From NCBI GenBank assembly GCA_963210315.1, contig OY723282.1, positions 1,860,001 to 1,924,000 on the forward strand: a stretch of DNA of 64,000 bases, read 5' to 3'. Below are positions 40,527 to 51,557 of the stretch, piece by piece. Below the pieces are notes generated by a model. The model was not told the DNA's origin and searched no databases. It worked only from the letters and a program-made list of their open reading frames with translations. Each line of letters opens with the position of its first letter. The first letter of the stretch is position 1. The position numbers and the translations under genes are program-made. The stretch comes from Rhynchopus euleeides (taxonomy: Eukaryota > Euglenozoa > Diplonemea > Diplonemida > Diplonemidae).

Positions 40527-41747
40527 CCTGCGAAGGCGGCGGGCCAGCAACAGCCCACCTCCCCCAACACACCCCACAGAGGGAGGCCTTTCTTCGCAGG
40601 GCGGGACCTTGGTTCTCGCAGGGCAGCGAGGGAGGAGGAGGAGGAGGTAGTGGTGGTGGTGTTGTGCAGGTTTCTACACCCCCGTCTGAAGAAGCGCCCA
40701 AGCCACAGCCCAATAAAGTACGAGGGCCCTCTTGCTGTCGATTTGTTTCAGCCTCGTGCAGAAATACGCTGACTGCTTGAACCATGCCTCCCCAGCTGAG
40801 TTGCCTGCGCGTGTGGCAGTGATGGTTGCTACTGTGTTGGGCGTCCAGCTCACCCCTCGAGTGTGCCCGACACAAGAGACGGGGTGAAAAGCGCGTGTAG
40901 GGTGTTGGCACCCTCCTGGGGCTCTGCCATGCGGCCGTGGCAAGACCAAATGTGTCTCCAATACATCGCGTCCACCACTCGCCGAGTCTAGCGGGGCATG
41001 CACAGTAGTGAATAATGCGTCAAGATCAGCGGGACCACAGTGCTGTTCCGTGCGTTCTAAGCTGCTTCCAAGAGATCCACGTGTGGATTCACGTCGACCG
41101 GTGGGCGGGGAGAAGGAATGTCAGTGGTAGGAAACGGGAAAAATGGTGGTGGTGGTGGCGGTGTGTCGTGTGGGATGGCCAGTTCGAACGAAATACAATG
41201 GTGGCCCTCCAAAAAAACGGAGGGACACAATGGGGATGGGGGATGGGTGGGTGGGGGACGAGGGAGCAAAAAGCAACAAGAGCCCCGGCCGTCTTGACGT
41301 CAGGCCGCTGGTCGTCATCACCAAGGGGAGTCACCGGTTCGGCAAATGGGGGGGGGGGGGGGCGGTGGAAAGTCCCGCCCAAACCAAATAAGTCGCCAAC
41401 TCACCCATCACACACAAGGCACCCCCCCCCCCCTTGCACATCATTCTTGTGATCCCTTCAAATTCGATTTCACTACCCCCCCTTGCACGCACACAACCTG
41501 CATGACGAGTGAAGGGATATCATTCTTGTGCGATTCCTTCTACTTCTCGAGGCTATTTCACTATCCCCGCATATACCTTTATGGTGATCTCTTTCTTTCA
41601 ATCCCACGCCACGCCACGCCACACGCCACACGCCACCGCGCTCCCCACCCCAACCAGGAGAGCGGTCCCACCCACCGCCCTACACTCCCCCTCCCCCACC
41701 CCCCACCCGGGGGGTGGGGGGAGGGGAGGAGCGCCACCGAAAGAAGT
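40527..41747. other. Intergenic spacer
   Basis: Contains a (GGA/GGT)n stretch near 40629-40665, G tracts around 41347-41363, a CA/CC-rich segment before the next gene, and two phrases of CATCATTCTTGTG.xxTCCTTC (41440 and 41519) that recur near 48254. No gene is supported. Confidence 0.5.
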
Positions 41748-43289
41748 ATGGACCTGGCTGCCAGCGCGTCGCTCGCAGCGGTGAACCCGACGTCGCCGAA
41801 CCGGTCTGAGGAGCTCATGGTGTCGATAAAAAACATCAACAGGTTTCTGAGGCGGGACGCGGTGGCCGCGCTGGGGTGGCGCACCCCTGGGGCACGCGCT
41901 GCAGCCGCCGCCGCCGCCACCCCCGATGACGACGACGCCTGGGAGGAAGATCTACCACCACACCTCCGTGATGTTGCCCAGACCTCTGGGTTCCTCCAGC
42001 GCCGCTGGGCAGCCATGAAGCGTGACCAGAAGATCCCGAATGACCTGCAGAACACACTTTTTACGAGCCTCCTCAGAGGCAAGGCTGACTGCGCGGATCT
42101 GGCGCTGCCGCACCTCTCGGAGGTGCCGTCCCCCGCCGCCGCCGCCACCTCGCCGCCGCCGGCAGCCGCAGCGCCGCACTACACCTTCAGCATGGCAGGG
42201 CGGGAGGAGATCGTGTTCGACCAGACCCCATTGGGTGCGCGCGCCGCCCACACCACCACCGCAACCACCGCCACAACCGCCACCGCCACCGTCACATCGG
42301 TGGGAGGGGGGGGCGGGGTGCGGGGGCACAGCAGCAGCCACCCACCGGGTTGCTCGCCGGCGGCACCGCCGTCAGCCTGGAGCGATCCTAGAGGGCCGAG
42401 CGCCACGCCGCCCCACCGGCAGCAGCACCGAGAAGGGAGCGCGTCGTCGGCGCTGGCGCTGCCGCCTGCTGCTGCTGCTGCGCAGCAGCAGCAGCACCAC
42501 CACCACCACCACCACCACACCATCGCGCCAGGCGGTGGCGGCGGCGGCGGTGGCGGTGCAGCCGCCGGTGCCCCACCGGCACCCCTCAGGCCCCCGCCGC
42601 TCGGGGTCCGCTCAGAGCAAGATGAGGTGTTCGCGCATGCGCCTGGGGGTGTCCCTCGGGGTGGCGGTAGCGGTGGCGGTGCGGCGGGCCCCCCCCGCAC
42701 GGGCAGCAGCAGCAGCGGGGGTGCCGCCGGGGCGAGGGGCGGGGTGGCGGGTGCGCCGGGTGCGACGCCCGTGACGTTGCCGCAGGGGGGCGACCCGGAG
42801 CTGGTGAGCCAGCTGGCGGCGGCGGCGCAGAAGCACTGGGGGGCTGGTGGCGGTGTGGCGGCCTCCCGGCCCTCCCGGCTTGGCGTGCGGGGGGAGACAG
42901 CTGCTTCGCCTCCTGCTGTTGCTGCTTCTGGCGGTGCTGGTGTTGGTGTTGGGGGCAGAAGGTCTGTCTCCCCAGGGGCTTGGGTGGGTGTGGGTGGTGG
43001 CGTCCCTCCTGTGTCTGCGCAGCAACAACAGGGGGCGAGGCTCCCCCAGCAGCAGCAGCAGCGTGAGGGCAGCAGCGGGTCGACGTCGCGCCGGAGGCGC
43101 GGCGGGGGGAGCGGTGTTGATGCACCTGGGGTTGCTGGCAGGGCAGCCGCGGCGGCAGGTGCAGGTCGGCAGCAGCAGCAGCAGCAGCAGGGGCTGGGGC
43201 AAGCGCACCAGAGCAGCAGTGCCCGATATGAGAGGAACATTACACCTGTGAGGCGGAGGGGCGCCCCGTTCATGGGTGTTGTGATATGA
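41748..43289 (+). CDS. Low-complexity Ala/Gly/Gln/His-rich protein, function unknown
   Basis: Predicted 513 residues from ATG 41748 (MDLAASASLAAVNPTSPN). The first 130 residues look like a folded domain: SEELMVSIKNINRFLRRDAV and FLQRRWAAMKRDQKIPND suggest amphipathic helices, with an acidic DDDDAWEEDLPPHLRD between. After residue 140 the sequence is almost all repeats: Pro-Ala, Thr-Ala, Gln, an eight-residue His run near 250, poly-Gly, Gly-Ala and further Gln tracts. The last 20 residues (YERNITPVRRRGAPFMGVVI) are complex and basic again. Such composition fits a regulatory or cytoskeletal linker protein, but no family is recognisable. The coding case rests on frame length and non-repetitive termini. 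Confidence 0.6.
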   Translation: MDLAASASLAAVNPTSPNRSEELMVSIKNINRFLRRDAVAALGWRTPGARAAAAAAATPDDDDAWEEDLPPHLRDVAQTSGFLQRRWAAMKRDQKIPNDLQNTLFTSLLRGKADCADLALPHLSEVPSPAAAATSPPPAAAAPHYTFSMAGREEIVFDQTPLGARAAHTTTATTATTATATVTSVGGGGGVRGHSSSHPPGCSPAAPPSAWSDPRGPSATPPHRQQHREGSASSALALPPAAAAAQQQQHHHHHHHHTIAPGGGGGGGGGAAAGAPPAPLRPPPLGVRSEQDEVFAHAPGGVPRGGGSGGGAAGPPRTGSSSSGGAAGARGGVAGAPGATPVTLPQGGDPELVSQLAAAAQKHWGAGGGVAASRPSRLGVRGETAASPPAVAASGGAGVGVGGRRSVSPGAWVGVGGGVPPVSAQQQQGARLPQQQQQREGSSGSTSRRRRGGGSGVDAPGVAGRAAAAAGAGRQQQQQQQGLGQAHQSSSARYERNITPVRRRGAPFMGVVI

Positions 43290-44050
43290 CAGGGGAGGGG
43301 GGGGGAGTGATGGGTGGCACCTTTTGTATTCGCCGATTTCCAAGAGAGGGAGAGGGGAGGGGGGGGTATGATGTGGGCTGGGTGGGTGGGTGGGTGGGTG
43401 GGGATTGTATGGCAGGGCGTCGGCCTTGTATTTTGTTCAATTCTTGAGGGATCTGTTCTGCAGCAACCTGTGGCAGAAAAAAAAGAAGGAAGAAAAACTG
43501 CGGCGGGGGCATTATTTTCAGGCCGGAGGGTGGAGGGTCGAAAAACGATGCGCGGCATCAAGGGGGGTTCAGTGTGGTGTTCGGAATGGGGGGTCATGTT
43601 GCAAAATGCGGTTGTCAAATGAAGTGACCGGCACATGAACCCGCTCCGATACATCGCCCTTCCCGTCGTGCTGCCCAGTCTGTCGCAGGGGTGCCGTATC
43701 TTCCCATTGTATGTTCTTGCGTCGTCTGTGATTTTTCTTCTTTCGATATTGCTTTGTACCGATTCTTGACGCTTCACTGTATTTGCTGTTTCTGCCCCCA
43801 CCCCCCCCACCCCTCCCCTCAGCCAGAAAAGAGAACGCACGCAGGAACTCAGCAACCCTTCAGGGAATCGCCTGCTGAACACCCCCCCGCCCCAAACCCG
43901 CCATTCTGGCCTGGTCAACCACCTGGCCAAAAACCCTGACGAGGCCACCGCGTATGCTCTGTATGGACCGCCTGCTCCACAGGCCTCCCTCTGCAAGGCA
44001 GATCCCGACCACCCCTTGCAGGACAGTGGATAGTGCCAGCTCGCAAAGCC
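43290..44050. other. Intergenic spacer
   Basis: G-rich sequence with (GTGG)n at 43377-43402, then a pyrimidine tract and CAG at about 43795-43822 that could be a splice acceptor for an unseen upstream exon of the rhodanese gene. Confidence 0.45.
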
Positions 44051-44461
44051 ATGCTGCGCCGCTGTATGGCAGCCCTGGGGGCGAACGTCCGCAGCATCGA
44101 CTGGTCTGGCATCGCCCAGCTCTCGCCTGCTGATGGGCTCCAGATTGCGGATGCGGGGCACGGGCTGGTGGTGGACGTGCGCGAGCCTGCTGAGCTTCAG
44201 GAGGTATCCCTGAAGTCATCCAACGTTATTAACGTTCCGATGTCAAAGCTGTCGCTGGTTCCGGACGCTGCTGACAAGAGCCAGGCCCTTCTCGACCTTG
44301 GCTTCCCTGCCGACCTGGGGACGAGCGAGGAGCGCCCGGCTCTCGTCATCTGCAAAGCGGGTGTCCGTGGGCAGCGCATGTGCGAGCTTCTCAAAGGGCT
44401 GGGGCGCACACACGTTGCAAACCTGGAGGGTGGTATTATGAACTGCTCCGAGACACGGTAG
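44051..44461 (+). CDS. Single-domain rhodanese-like sulfurtransferase
   Basis: Predicted 136 residues from ATG 44051; the frame is open six residues further up. It would move sulfur from thiosulfate or a persulfide donor to an acceptor through a cysteine persulfide. The rhodanese pattern is complete: LVVDVREPAELQEV after the first helix, SNVINVPMSKL, then VICKAGVRGQRMCELLKGLG with the catalytic Cys at residue 101 in a CxxGxRg loop, and VANLEGGIM near the end. The N-terminus (MLRRCMAALGANVRS) is basic and amphipathic and might target a mitochondrion-related organelle, a weak inference. The ending is a little short, since most members continue with a Trp helix after LEGGI, so a missing C-terminal exon is possible. 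Confidence 0.78.
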   Translation: MLRRCMAALGANVRSIDWSGIAQLSPADGLQIADAGHGLVVDVREPAELQEVSLKSSNVINVPMSKLSLVPDAADKSQALLDLGFPADLGTSEERPALVICKAGVRGQRMCELLKGLGRTHVANLEGGIMNCSETR

Positions 44462-44824
44462 AGGGGTGGTGTGTTGTGGCGGTTGGGTGTGGGGTCTGCC
44501 TGTTGCAGGGGGGGGGGGGGGTTAGGGTGGCTGATGAGGGCAGAGGAGGCAACGTGTATGAATGTTGCACCCAGCGGAAATACTTCGATGGTTGTTCCCT
44601 TCCTTTGGAAACGAGCAAGGCTGTCCCGTGCCTTCGGGAGGCCTGGACTGTTGCCTTATTACCTGCGGCAGAACCGTGTCTTTTTGCCTGTGCAGCTACA
44701 AAGACACGCACACGCACCACCCACCCCACGACAGGACAAGCTTGTCTTCGGGACTATTCGAGACTCTTGTGGCTGGGGCGGAGACAAGGCAGAGCCACTG
44801 TAAGTGAAGGACCGGATGGTGATC

Positions 44825-46653
44825 ATGGCAAGGGCGGGGCCGGCTGCGGCCGTTGTGGCGCTGCTGCTTTCGTGCGGGGCGGTCGGGGATGCGCTCATGA
44901 TCGAGTCGGAGTTCTGCGACACGCGGCGCTGCAAGGTGGAGACGCGCGGGGTGTGGGCCGTGTGGTGGGACAGGTCGTATGACCACGACGAGGACGCGGC
45001 GCACGTGCTGCAGCAGCTGGACGGGGTGTGGGAGGACTGCATGGGGCGGCTGAAGATGAAAAAGTCGGACCGTGTTGCAAGCGTGTCGTACGTGAACGTG
45101 TACCTGGTGCACAAGGGGGACGCGACGGGGCGCACCGGGCAGGGTGTGGGGACGGACAAGTTCCGGCGCCCGTACGTGACGTACCCCGGGCGGCCTGACG
45201 AGCAGAGCCTGCTGCACGAGGGGTTCCACGTGTGCCAGTACGACAGCCCGTCGCAAGGGTTCGCGTACAGAGGCAACAGCGGGTGGTACATCGAGGCGAG
45301 TGCGAACTGGTACGCGGCGACACGCACGGCCGGGAAGGACCGGGCATTTGTGGAGGCAGACGCGATTGCCGCACTCCCACACCTGCCGATGTGGCACAGC
45401 AGGTACTTCAACTACGAGCAGGGGGAGCCGGGCAACTGGCAGCGCTACGTGCACCAGTACGGGAAGCACGCGATGATGTACTACATGACGGAGCACGGCG
45501 GGGTGTCGGAGAGCGTGATGTCGTCAGGGTTCGGGGCGGGGACGTGGCTGTCCCCGCAGCAGTACTTCAAGCAGGAGATCGGGCTGGACAGGCTGCGCAC
45601 CGTGTTCGCGGACTGGACGGCACGCACGGTCTTCTGGGAGTACCTGATGGTGGGGCAGGTGCGCACGTTGCGGAGTGAGCTGCAGCGGTACGGGGACGCG
45701 GCGGACATCCACCGCTACATCGGGGAGTACGGCAGCAGCGGGACGGGCGGGTGGGTGCGCCCCTCCAGCACGTACGTGACACGCGGGTGGTCCTTCAACG
45801 TGTACAAGATGCAGGTCGGGGCGTCTGCGTCGGGGTACCGCTTCCGCGTGGAGGGGGACGCCGCCGGGTCTGAGGGGCGGGCCGCGGCGTTCGAGGGGCG
45901 TGTGCTGGTGCGGAAGGACGGGCAGAACACGTACCACCCCGTGGGGATGCCGGACAGGCGTGCGGGGGAGCTGGTGCTGGCTGGGCTGCAGGACTGCGAG
46001 GTGTACCTGGTGGTGTCTGCGGTGCCGACTCGTTCTCCGGCTTCGAGCATTACAGCTACCGCGCCCTCATCGAGCGTGTCTCCTCCCGCCCTGCGGCGAC
46101 ACCCGTGCCACGCACACCCACTCCGCGCACATCCGCGCCGGGCACATCCACTCCGCGCACACCCACGCCTGTGCGCGCAACCCCAGCACCTACCCCGCTG
46201 CCGCCCCCTGCAAGCGGGGCTGGGCTGGCCCTCGAGGTGTACGAGGCCACGCTCATGAGGAACTTCCCTGACTACGGGTCGGCGCGCCCTGTGCTGCGCA
46301 CCACGAGCGAGGTGGTCGACTACGGCAACGCAGAGTGGGAGGCCCTGGGCTTTAAGGACAACTTCGCCAGCAGGCACACGGGGCTGCTGCAGGTGGACGT
46401 GTCGGGGACCCACACGCTGTACCTGACCTCGGACGACGGATCGCAGCTGTACGTCGACGGGCAGCTGCGGGTCAACAACGGCGGGAGGCACGGGCGCCGC
46501 ACCCGGTCGCGCTCGCTGTATCTGTCGCGCGGGATGCACCGCATCGAGGTGCGCTTCTTCGAGAACCACGGGGCGGCCATTCTGAAGCTGGAGTGGCGCA
46601 AGCCTGGCGGCGTGCGCGAGGCTGTGCCGAAGTCGAACCTCCGCCCCATGTGA
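44825..46653 (+). CDS. Secreted HExxH metallopeptidase-like protein with C-terminal PA14 domain, frameshifted
   Basis: Begins with a signal peptide (MARAGPAAAVVALLLSCGA; alternative ATGs at 44804 and 44816). HEGFH at residues 131-135 and WYIEASANWY with E157 fit a zinc metallopeptidase HExxH plus downstream Glu, in a domain resembling the DUF6055 secreted peptidase family. A beta-rich segment (about 315-400) follows, then a Thr/Pro-rich linker and a PA14 domain (46225-46620) with FPDYGSARP, LYLTSDDGSQLYVDGQL and ILKLEWRKPGG, a carbohydrate-binding module. The first frame loses sense after about 46020, while the frame one base over reads sensibly from there into the linker and PA14, so one base appears missing near 46018-46030. 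This could be an assembly error or a recent mutation. No plausible intron fits. Confidence 0.75.
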
Positions 46654-48752
46654 GGATGCCGCGGTGACGCGGCTGTGCTGAGGGCTCTTGACTTATTTGA
46701 TCTTATCTTGTCTTACCCTGTCTTGCCTCGTGTCCATGCAGGTGTCTCAAATGCAGTATAATAAGACGCACACACAGCGTCGACCCACTTCATACCACCC
46801 AACACCCCCATTGCACCAAGAGGGACGAAACATGTGCGCGTGCGCGTGGTGCACTGCTGCCCACGGGCTGGGTGCCTCGTGCCGCCACAGTCCCTCTTTC
46901 TTGTTGTTGTCGCCTGTTTGCCTCTGCCTTTGCTTTTTCTTTGTACTGGTGACGAGCGACGAAGCGTAGAAAGTCGCGAAGTAACGAAGGAAATTGTACG
47001 ACTGAACTTCACTGAAGCTTTCGGAGTAGCACCTTCATGCCACTTCAGGTGGGGCCCGTGCACTCATATAAAGTAGTCCGGAACTGTTCTCCCACAGTTT
47101 CTGGACAGGGTATCTCCAATAAAAGCGAAAGGAGTCCAATTTTGCGGTTGCTCTTGCGTGCCTTCAGCGGTACCTATTCCAGGATTTCACTCCATTCACC
47201 CGCCCTCCCTGCCTGCCTCTTTTCTGGTTTCCAAACCCAACCGGACACCCCAGGACTCAAACATCCCTGGTGCGTAGTCAGCCTTCACCACTTCCTGCCG
47301 ACATCCCACTTCCCAATATCCGAACGCGGCCCCAGCACACACCCGAACATCAGACAAGCGATCTTAGCTCTCCAAAGCTGGTCTGGGTGTGGCGCGTGTG
47401 TTGGGGTTGCGGACACGGCGCACTGTCCGACCGCCTTTGCGGTCAGGCCAGTGGTTGCCATCAGAGGCTGTGATCCCGGTGCACAAACGGGTTCGCAGGT
47501 TTCGTATCAACAAGGAACCGAATTCCTTGAGGAATCAGAACCAACATTAGAAGTGAAACGACTGGGGGCACACAGTGGCACCGCCACCTGCGTTGCCGCT
47601 CCCGCTGCCTGGTGCAAATGCCGAACGGCGGGTTGGGCAGTAGATGCGGTGTGGATCCGCCCGTTGTGTCTCCTCTGCGGTGCGGCGCACAACCCCGTCG
47701 CACCACCCCGTTCCTTCGGTGGGACATACCCTTCTCCACATGGCATCGTGGCTGGGTGGGGATCCGAGAGGCAGAAGCTTCATTTCTGGAACAGCAGAGG
47801 CAGAAGCTTCATTCGCTGGAGGTGTACTGCGGGGAGTGTCGCGTTCTACTTGCCTGGCTGTGCTGCTATGTGGTGATGCTGCTGCTGCTCACCCCGTTGG
47901 CAGGCGCCGCTCCATCCCAACCTTGTTCCCTGTTGCCCTCTCAAGGCAAACCCCAGACCCGCGACACGACATGAGACGAGACGTGTCCTCCTTAGAACGT
48001 GCCTCCCCACCCCTCCATTTGAACGTAGTACCCCACCCCCCCCCCCCCTCTCGCGGTCACATGGGCTACATAAACCTGGCTACAATGATGACACCAGTTA
48101 CGCACAGATGAGTGCCCTTGACGTTTGATGATGAAAACCAAAGAACGTTTTTGCATACCATCACAGCCTAATTGCCCACACAGTACAACAACACAACACA
48201 GGCCGGAAAAAAAACACTGGATTTCAGACACAACCTGCATATCGAGTGAAGGGTGATCATTCTTGTGCTCCCTTCAAATTCGATTTCACTACCCCCCCCC
48301 CCTCTCTCACTCTGACTTTTCGGTATCCGGCGCAGAAACGTGTCGCGCGGGTGGGAGGTGCGGATGCTCTGCCCGAAGGCTGTGCATGAGTTGTGTGCAT
48401 GAGGTTCCCCACCTCCCGCATCGTCACCAGCACTTCCAGATCAGTCATGCCCTCTCCTGATGCACGGGCTTCACCACACCTCTTGGTGCGCATGGCGTGC
48501 TGCTCGCCCTCCTCCTGTTCTCGTTTCTAGACAACCGTGTCATCACCCGCCACGCTCACCTCCATCCCGAACCCACTCCCCCGCTCGCAACAGGACAACC
48601 CGCCACCCCCCACCCCCCCACCCCACCTCTCCCCCACGCCCACACACGTGAACATCTCTGGGGCGGCGGCGCATTGAAATTTACTGTTGTCTCCCCCCAC
48701 ACACACACACGTATCTCCCATTCTTCTCACAGACGCACACACAAAACCTGCC
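46654..48752. other. Intergenic spacer
   Basis: Holds the second copy of the family D repeat (46949-47143), a C tract (48033-48047) and a CATTCTTGTGCTCCCTTCAAATTCGATTTCACT phrase (split copies near 41440-41475 and 48258-48291). Open frames are not protein-like. Confidence 0.5.
46949..47143. repeat. Dispersed structured repeat, family D copy 2
   Basis: Shares GACGAGCGAC, AAATTGTACGACTGAA, GGAGTAGCACCTTCATGCC, the hairpin GAACTGTTCTCCCACAGTTT, CTGGACAGGGT and AAAAGCGAAAGGAGT with copies at 5205, 54928 and 62998. AACTGT and ACAGTT pair around TCTCCC. Confidence 0.68.
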
Positions 48753-51557
48753 ATGCCGCGCCCAGCCTTTCTCTTTGCATGCGCTCTCGCTGTGCTCTGT
48801 GATCCTGTCGCCGCTGGGGTTGGGCGAAAGTACTCCCCTGGAGTCGGGCTGTATGGGGGGCGAGGCATGATAGACGTCATGGGCACTCTCATAGACATGC
48901 GCAACCCGTTCCTCCCTGTGAATGTATCCCGCCTGGTCGACTGTGGTGGGGCGGACCAGAAGGTTGAGGTTGTGCACAGCTGCGTCGCTGTCTGCAGCAA
49001 TGGCAGGGTCTTTGACACCTGCGCCCACAACAACTTCGACGATACCCCGTGGAAGGGCAGCGAGGCTCCCGAGCTCGCCTCGTCGATCGAGGCGAGCACG
49101 GAGGAGGAGGAAGACAATCGCATCGTCTACCTCGATGCGCCGCGCAACGCATTCTTCATAACAGCTGTCACGCTGCACGACGTCTCGGCTGTCAAGGTCA
49201 AGACAGTGTATCCCGAGCCGGAATCCACTGGAGGGGAGGCATTCATGATCCGCAGGCTCGAGACGAAGCAGGTCCCCAACCTCCCCCCCGGGATAGAGGT
49301 CACCGCTTCGAGCGGCGACTGCCTCTACGTCTGGACCAACGGGGCGATCCGCCGCTATGCATACTCCGACATCGACTCCGGGAAATACGCAGAGGTCGAT
49401 CTGGACATCCCGCACGACAACATGGTTGCCCTGGCCCCGTTTGGGGACAACTGCCCCGACGATGTGTACTTCACATTCATCGGGGATGACACCGACCACC
49501 CGGAGCTCTTCACAGGGTCTGTCGACATTGCGGAGCAGGATCGGGGCCCGCCGTTCGCCCTTTTCCTTCTCCGCGAGGAGGACATCGGGGGGCTGCTTCC
49601 CGGCAACAGGGGGGGCCTGGAGAAGCCTGTGGCCCGCATGCAGATCTACCAGAATGTCGACAACATCGGGGGTGTCGGGCGGGTCTTCTTCCTGATGACA
49701 CCCGAGGGGGTTTCGTACACCCAGGAGGGTGCCGAGCCGCAGCGCGTCTCCTCCATCCTGCCTCAGAGAATGGACCTCCTGCAGGAGCCCGAGCAGGTTG
49801 CCTACTTCATGCGCCGCGACGGGGGGTTCACCGCAATCCGCCTGAGCCTCGCCCCCTTTGATGGCGGTATCTACTACCCCATGCAGTACCCCCCCATGTT
49901 CGAGCTTGAGAACGACCTGGTCTACACCCCGGGCCGTGCGGGGCACGACCCTCTCCTGATGTACGCCGAGAGCGACAGGGCGGTTGTCCTCAACCTGAAC
50001 GACTCCATGCAGGCCTTCCCGGAGGTGAGCCTGGCCCCCCCGCCTGGCACAGAGCTGCTGTGGGTGGAGGCGGTGCGCCGAGAAGGTGCCTATCCCGGGG
50101 ACACCTTGGTGATCGCATATGCCCCTGTGGATCTGGAAGACGGCGGGACGCGGGCCAAGGGGGTGCTCAAGCTTGTGGTGGATGTGGACAACCATATGGC
50201 GCCGGAGTCCATCAAGAACAGCACCCACACAGCGGATGTTGCCGCTCTGACACGCCCCAACTGCACAGGGCGTGCCGTTTCATTCACCCCGAATCAGGAC
50301 ACGCTGCTGGTTGCCTGCTTCAACAAGGATGCGGCAGATGAGAGCCCCATTACCTTTGTGAAGGTTGCGACCGTCACCGCGGAGTTCAAAGTCGACGAGT
50401 CAGAGCCGTTCTACCCGGGATCCGACGATGACGAGGGCCCTGCCCTGGAGGACTTCCGCGACAGGGGTGTGTTTGTCACCGACAGGCATGTCGCCGATCC
50501 CAACTCCGAAATGCACCTCATCCTCTACACTGCTGAGGCGATCCTTACGGTGAGCGTGACAGACTACATTTCGGAGGAAGATCATCCGGAGGTGGTCGGC
50601 GTCACAACTGTGGATACTGATGAGCTCCGCTCCCGCATCGAAGAGGCCTACAGCAGGGAGGACTTTTCAAAGGAGGATGTTATTGTGAAGTCTGTTGCCC
50701 TCCGGTCGACCTATTACCCGAAGTCGGATCATTCGGTGGATTCGTATGGGAGGACGACCGATGTTGACAACTTTGTGATCCACCAGTTTGACGTGGATGC
50801 GGAGACGCGTGACGAAAGGCGGATCGACCGCGAGATTGTCATCGTCTACAACAGGACAGGCAGCTCCGATGAGTTTGTCACATCCTTCATGTTCGTCGGG
50901 TCCTACCCCTACACGATGAAGCTCTACCGCTATGCAGTGCAGGATGAGGATTCGCCATCAGCCGCCCCGACGACCCGCTTCTGCCTGGCTGCCCCAACTG
51001 CGGGGGGGATCGTTGAGTACATCCTTCTGGAGGACAGCCCTGCAGAGGACGGGGTGCGGTTCCCGCACCCCCCGGTCCCGACGGGGCGCGGGCTGAAGCT
51101 TCAGGAGACATACAACAACGTCAGGGCGAGGTGGGGGTCGCTGAGGGACTTCCGCGTGCAGCCGCGGTGCACCGTCACGGCATGCCCGGATGGGAATGTG
51201 GGGCACGTCTTCTTCCTGTCGTTCCTGACAGGCGTGGAGTATGTGGGGGAGGTCATCGGCGAGGAGGGGCTCCCTGACACTGCTGTGCCGCAGCGTCCTC
51301 CAGCGCTTCCGACTCCGGTGCCGCCGAAGGGGACACAGACCCCAGAGGCTGAGGGGGGCACGCCCAGCAGGGCACCGGCAGGCGGCAGCCTTGTGGATGT
51401 CGGGGCGGACGGGGGGAACCGTTCCACTGGCATATCCATCACAGTGGCGATGATGGTTGCCGGTGTGCTGGTGGGTGCCTTTGTGGCCACGCTTGTGTAC
51501 CGCAGGAAGAAGTCCAGGCGTGAAACCCAGGACTATGAGCTGGTGATTATGTCGTGA
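48753..51557 (+). CDS. Large type I membrane glycoprotein, function unknown
   Basis: Predicted 934 residues in one frame. ATG 48753 is chosen because it opens a clear signal peptide (MPRPAFLFACALAVLCDPVAA); the frame extends upstream as a His/Thr-rich reading without such a feature. The ectodomain of about 870 residues is acidic, has at least six N-glycosylation sequons (for example NVS, NST, NCT, NRT) and alternating short beta-like segments such as FFLMTPEGVSYTQ, VVLNLNDSMQAF and HVFFLSFLTGVEYVG, which may form propeller blades. A Pro/Gly-rich stalk (about 850-890) leads to one membrane span (ISITVAMMVAGVLVGAFVAT), a basic stop-transfer RRKKSRR and a 14-residue tail with YELV, a YxxPhi-type sorting signal. 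This suggests a cargo receptor or endolysosomal membrane protein, but no family is recognised. Confidence 0.78.
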   Translation: MPRPAFLFACALAVLCDPVAAGVGRKYSPGVGLYGGRGMIDVMGTLIDMRNPFLPVNVSRLVDCGGADQKVEVVHSCVAVCSNGRVFDTCAHNNFDDTPWKGSEAPELASSIEASTEEEEDNRIVYLDAPRNAFFITAVTLHDVSAVKVKTVYPEPESTGGEAFMIRRLETKQVPNLPPGIEVTASSGDCLYVWTNGAIRRYAYSDIDSGKYAEVDLDIPHDNMVALAPFGDNCPDDVYFTFIGDDTDHPELFTGSVDIAEQDRGPPFALFLLREEDIGGLLPGNRGGLEKPVARMQIYQNVDNIGGVGRVFFLMTPEGVSYTQEGAEPQRVSSILPQRMDLLQEPEQVAYFMRRDGGFTAIRLSLAPFDGGIYYPMQYPPMFELENDLVYTPGRAGHDPLLMYAESDRAVVLNLNDSMQAFPEVSLAPPPGTELLWVEAVRREGAYPGDTLVIAYAPVDLEDGGTRAKGVLKLVVDVDNHMAPESIKNSTHTADVAALTRPNCTGRAVSFTPNQDTLLVACFNKDAADESPITFVKVATVTAEFKVDESEPFYPGSDDDEGPALEDFRDRGVFVTDRHVADPNSEMHLILYTAEAILTVSVTDYISEEDHPEVVGVTTVDTDELRSRIEEAYSREDFSKEDVIVKSVALRSTYYPKSDHSVDSYGRTTDVDNFVIHQFDVDAETRDERRIDREIVIVYNRTGSSDEFVTSFMFVGSYPYTMKLYRYAVQDEDSPSAAPTTRFCLAAPTAGGIVEYILLEDSPAEDGVRFPHPPVPTGRGLKLQETYNNVRARWGSLRDFRVQPRCTVTACPDGNVGHVFFLSFLTGVEYVGEVIGEEGLPDTAVPQRPPALPTPVPPKGTQTPEAEGGTPSRAPAGGSLVDVGADGGNRSTGISITVAMMVAGVLVGAFVATLVYRRKKSRRETQDYELVIMS

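Noticed and set aside
44380..44982. 200-codon frame between rhodanese and peptidase genes
   Set aside because: It overlaps both genes in another frame and reads through a G tract; composition is that of a shadow frame.
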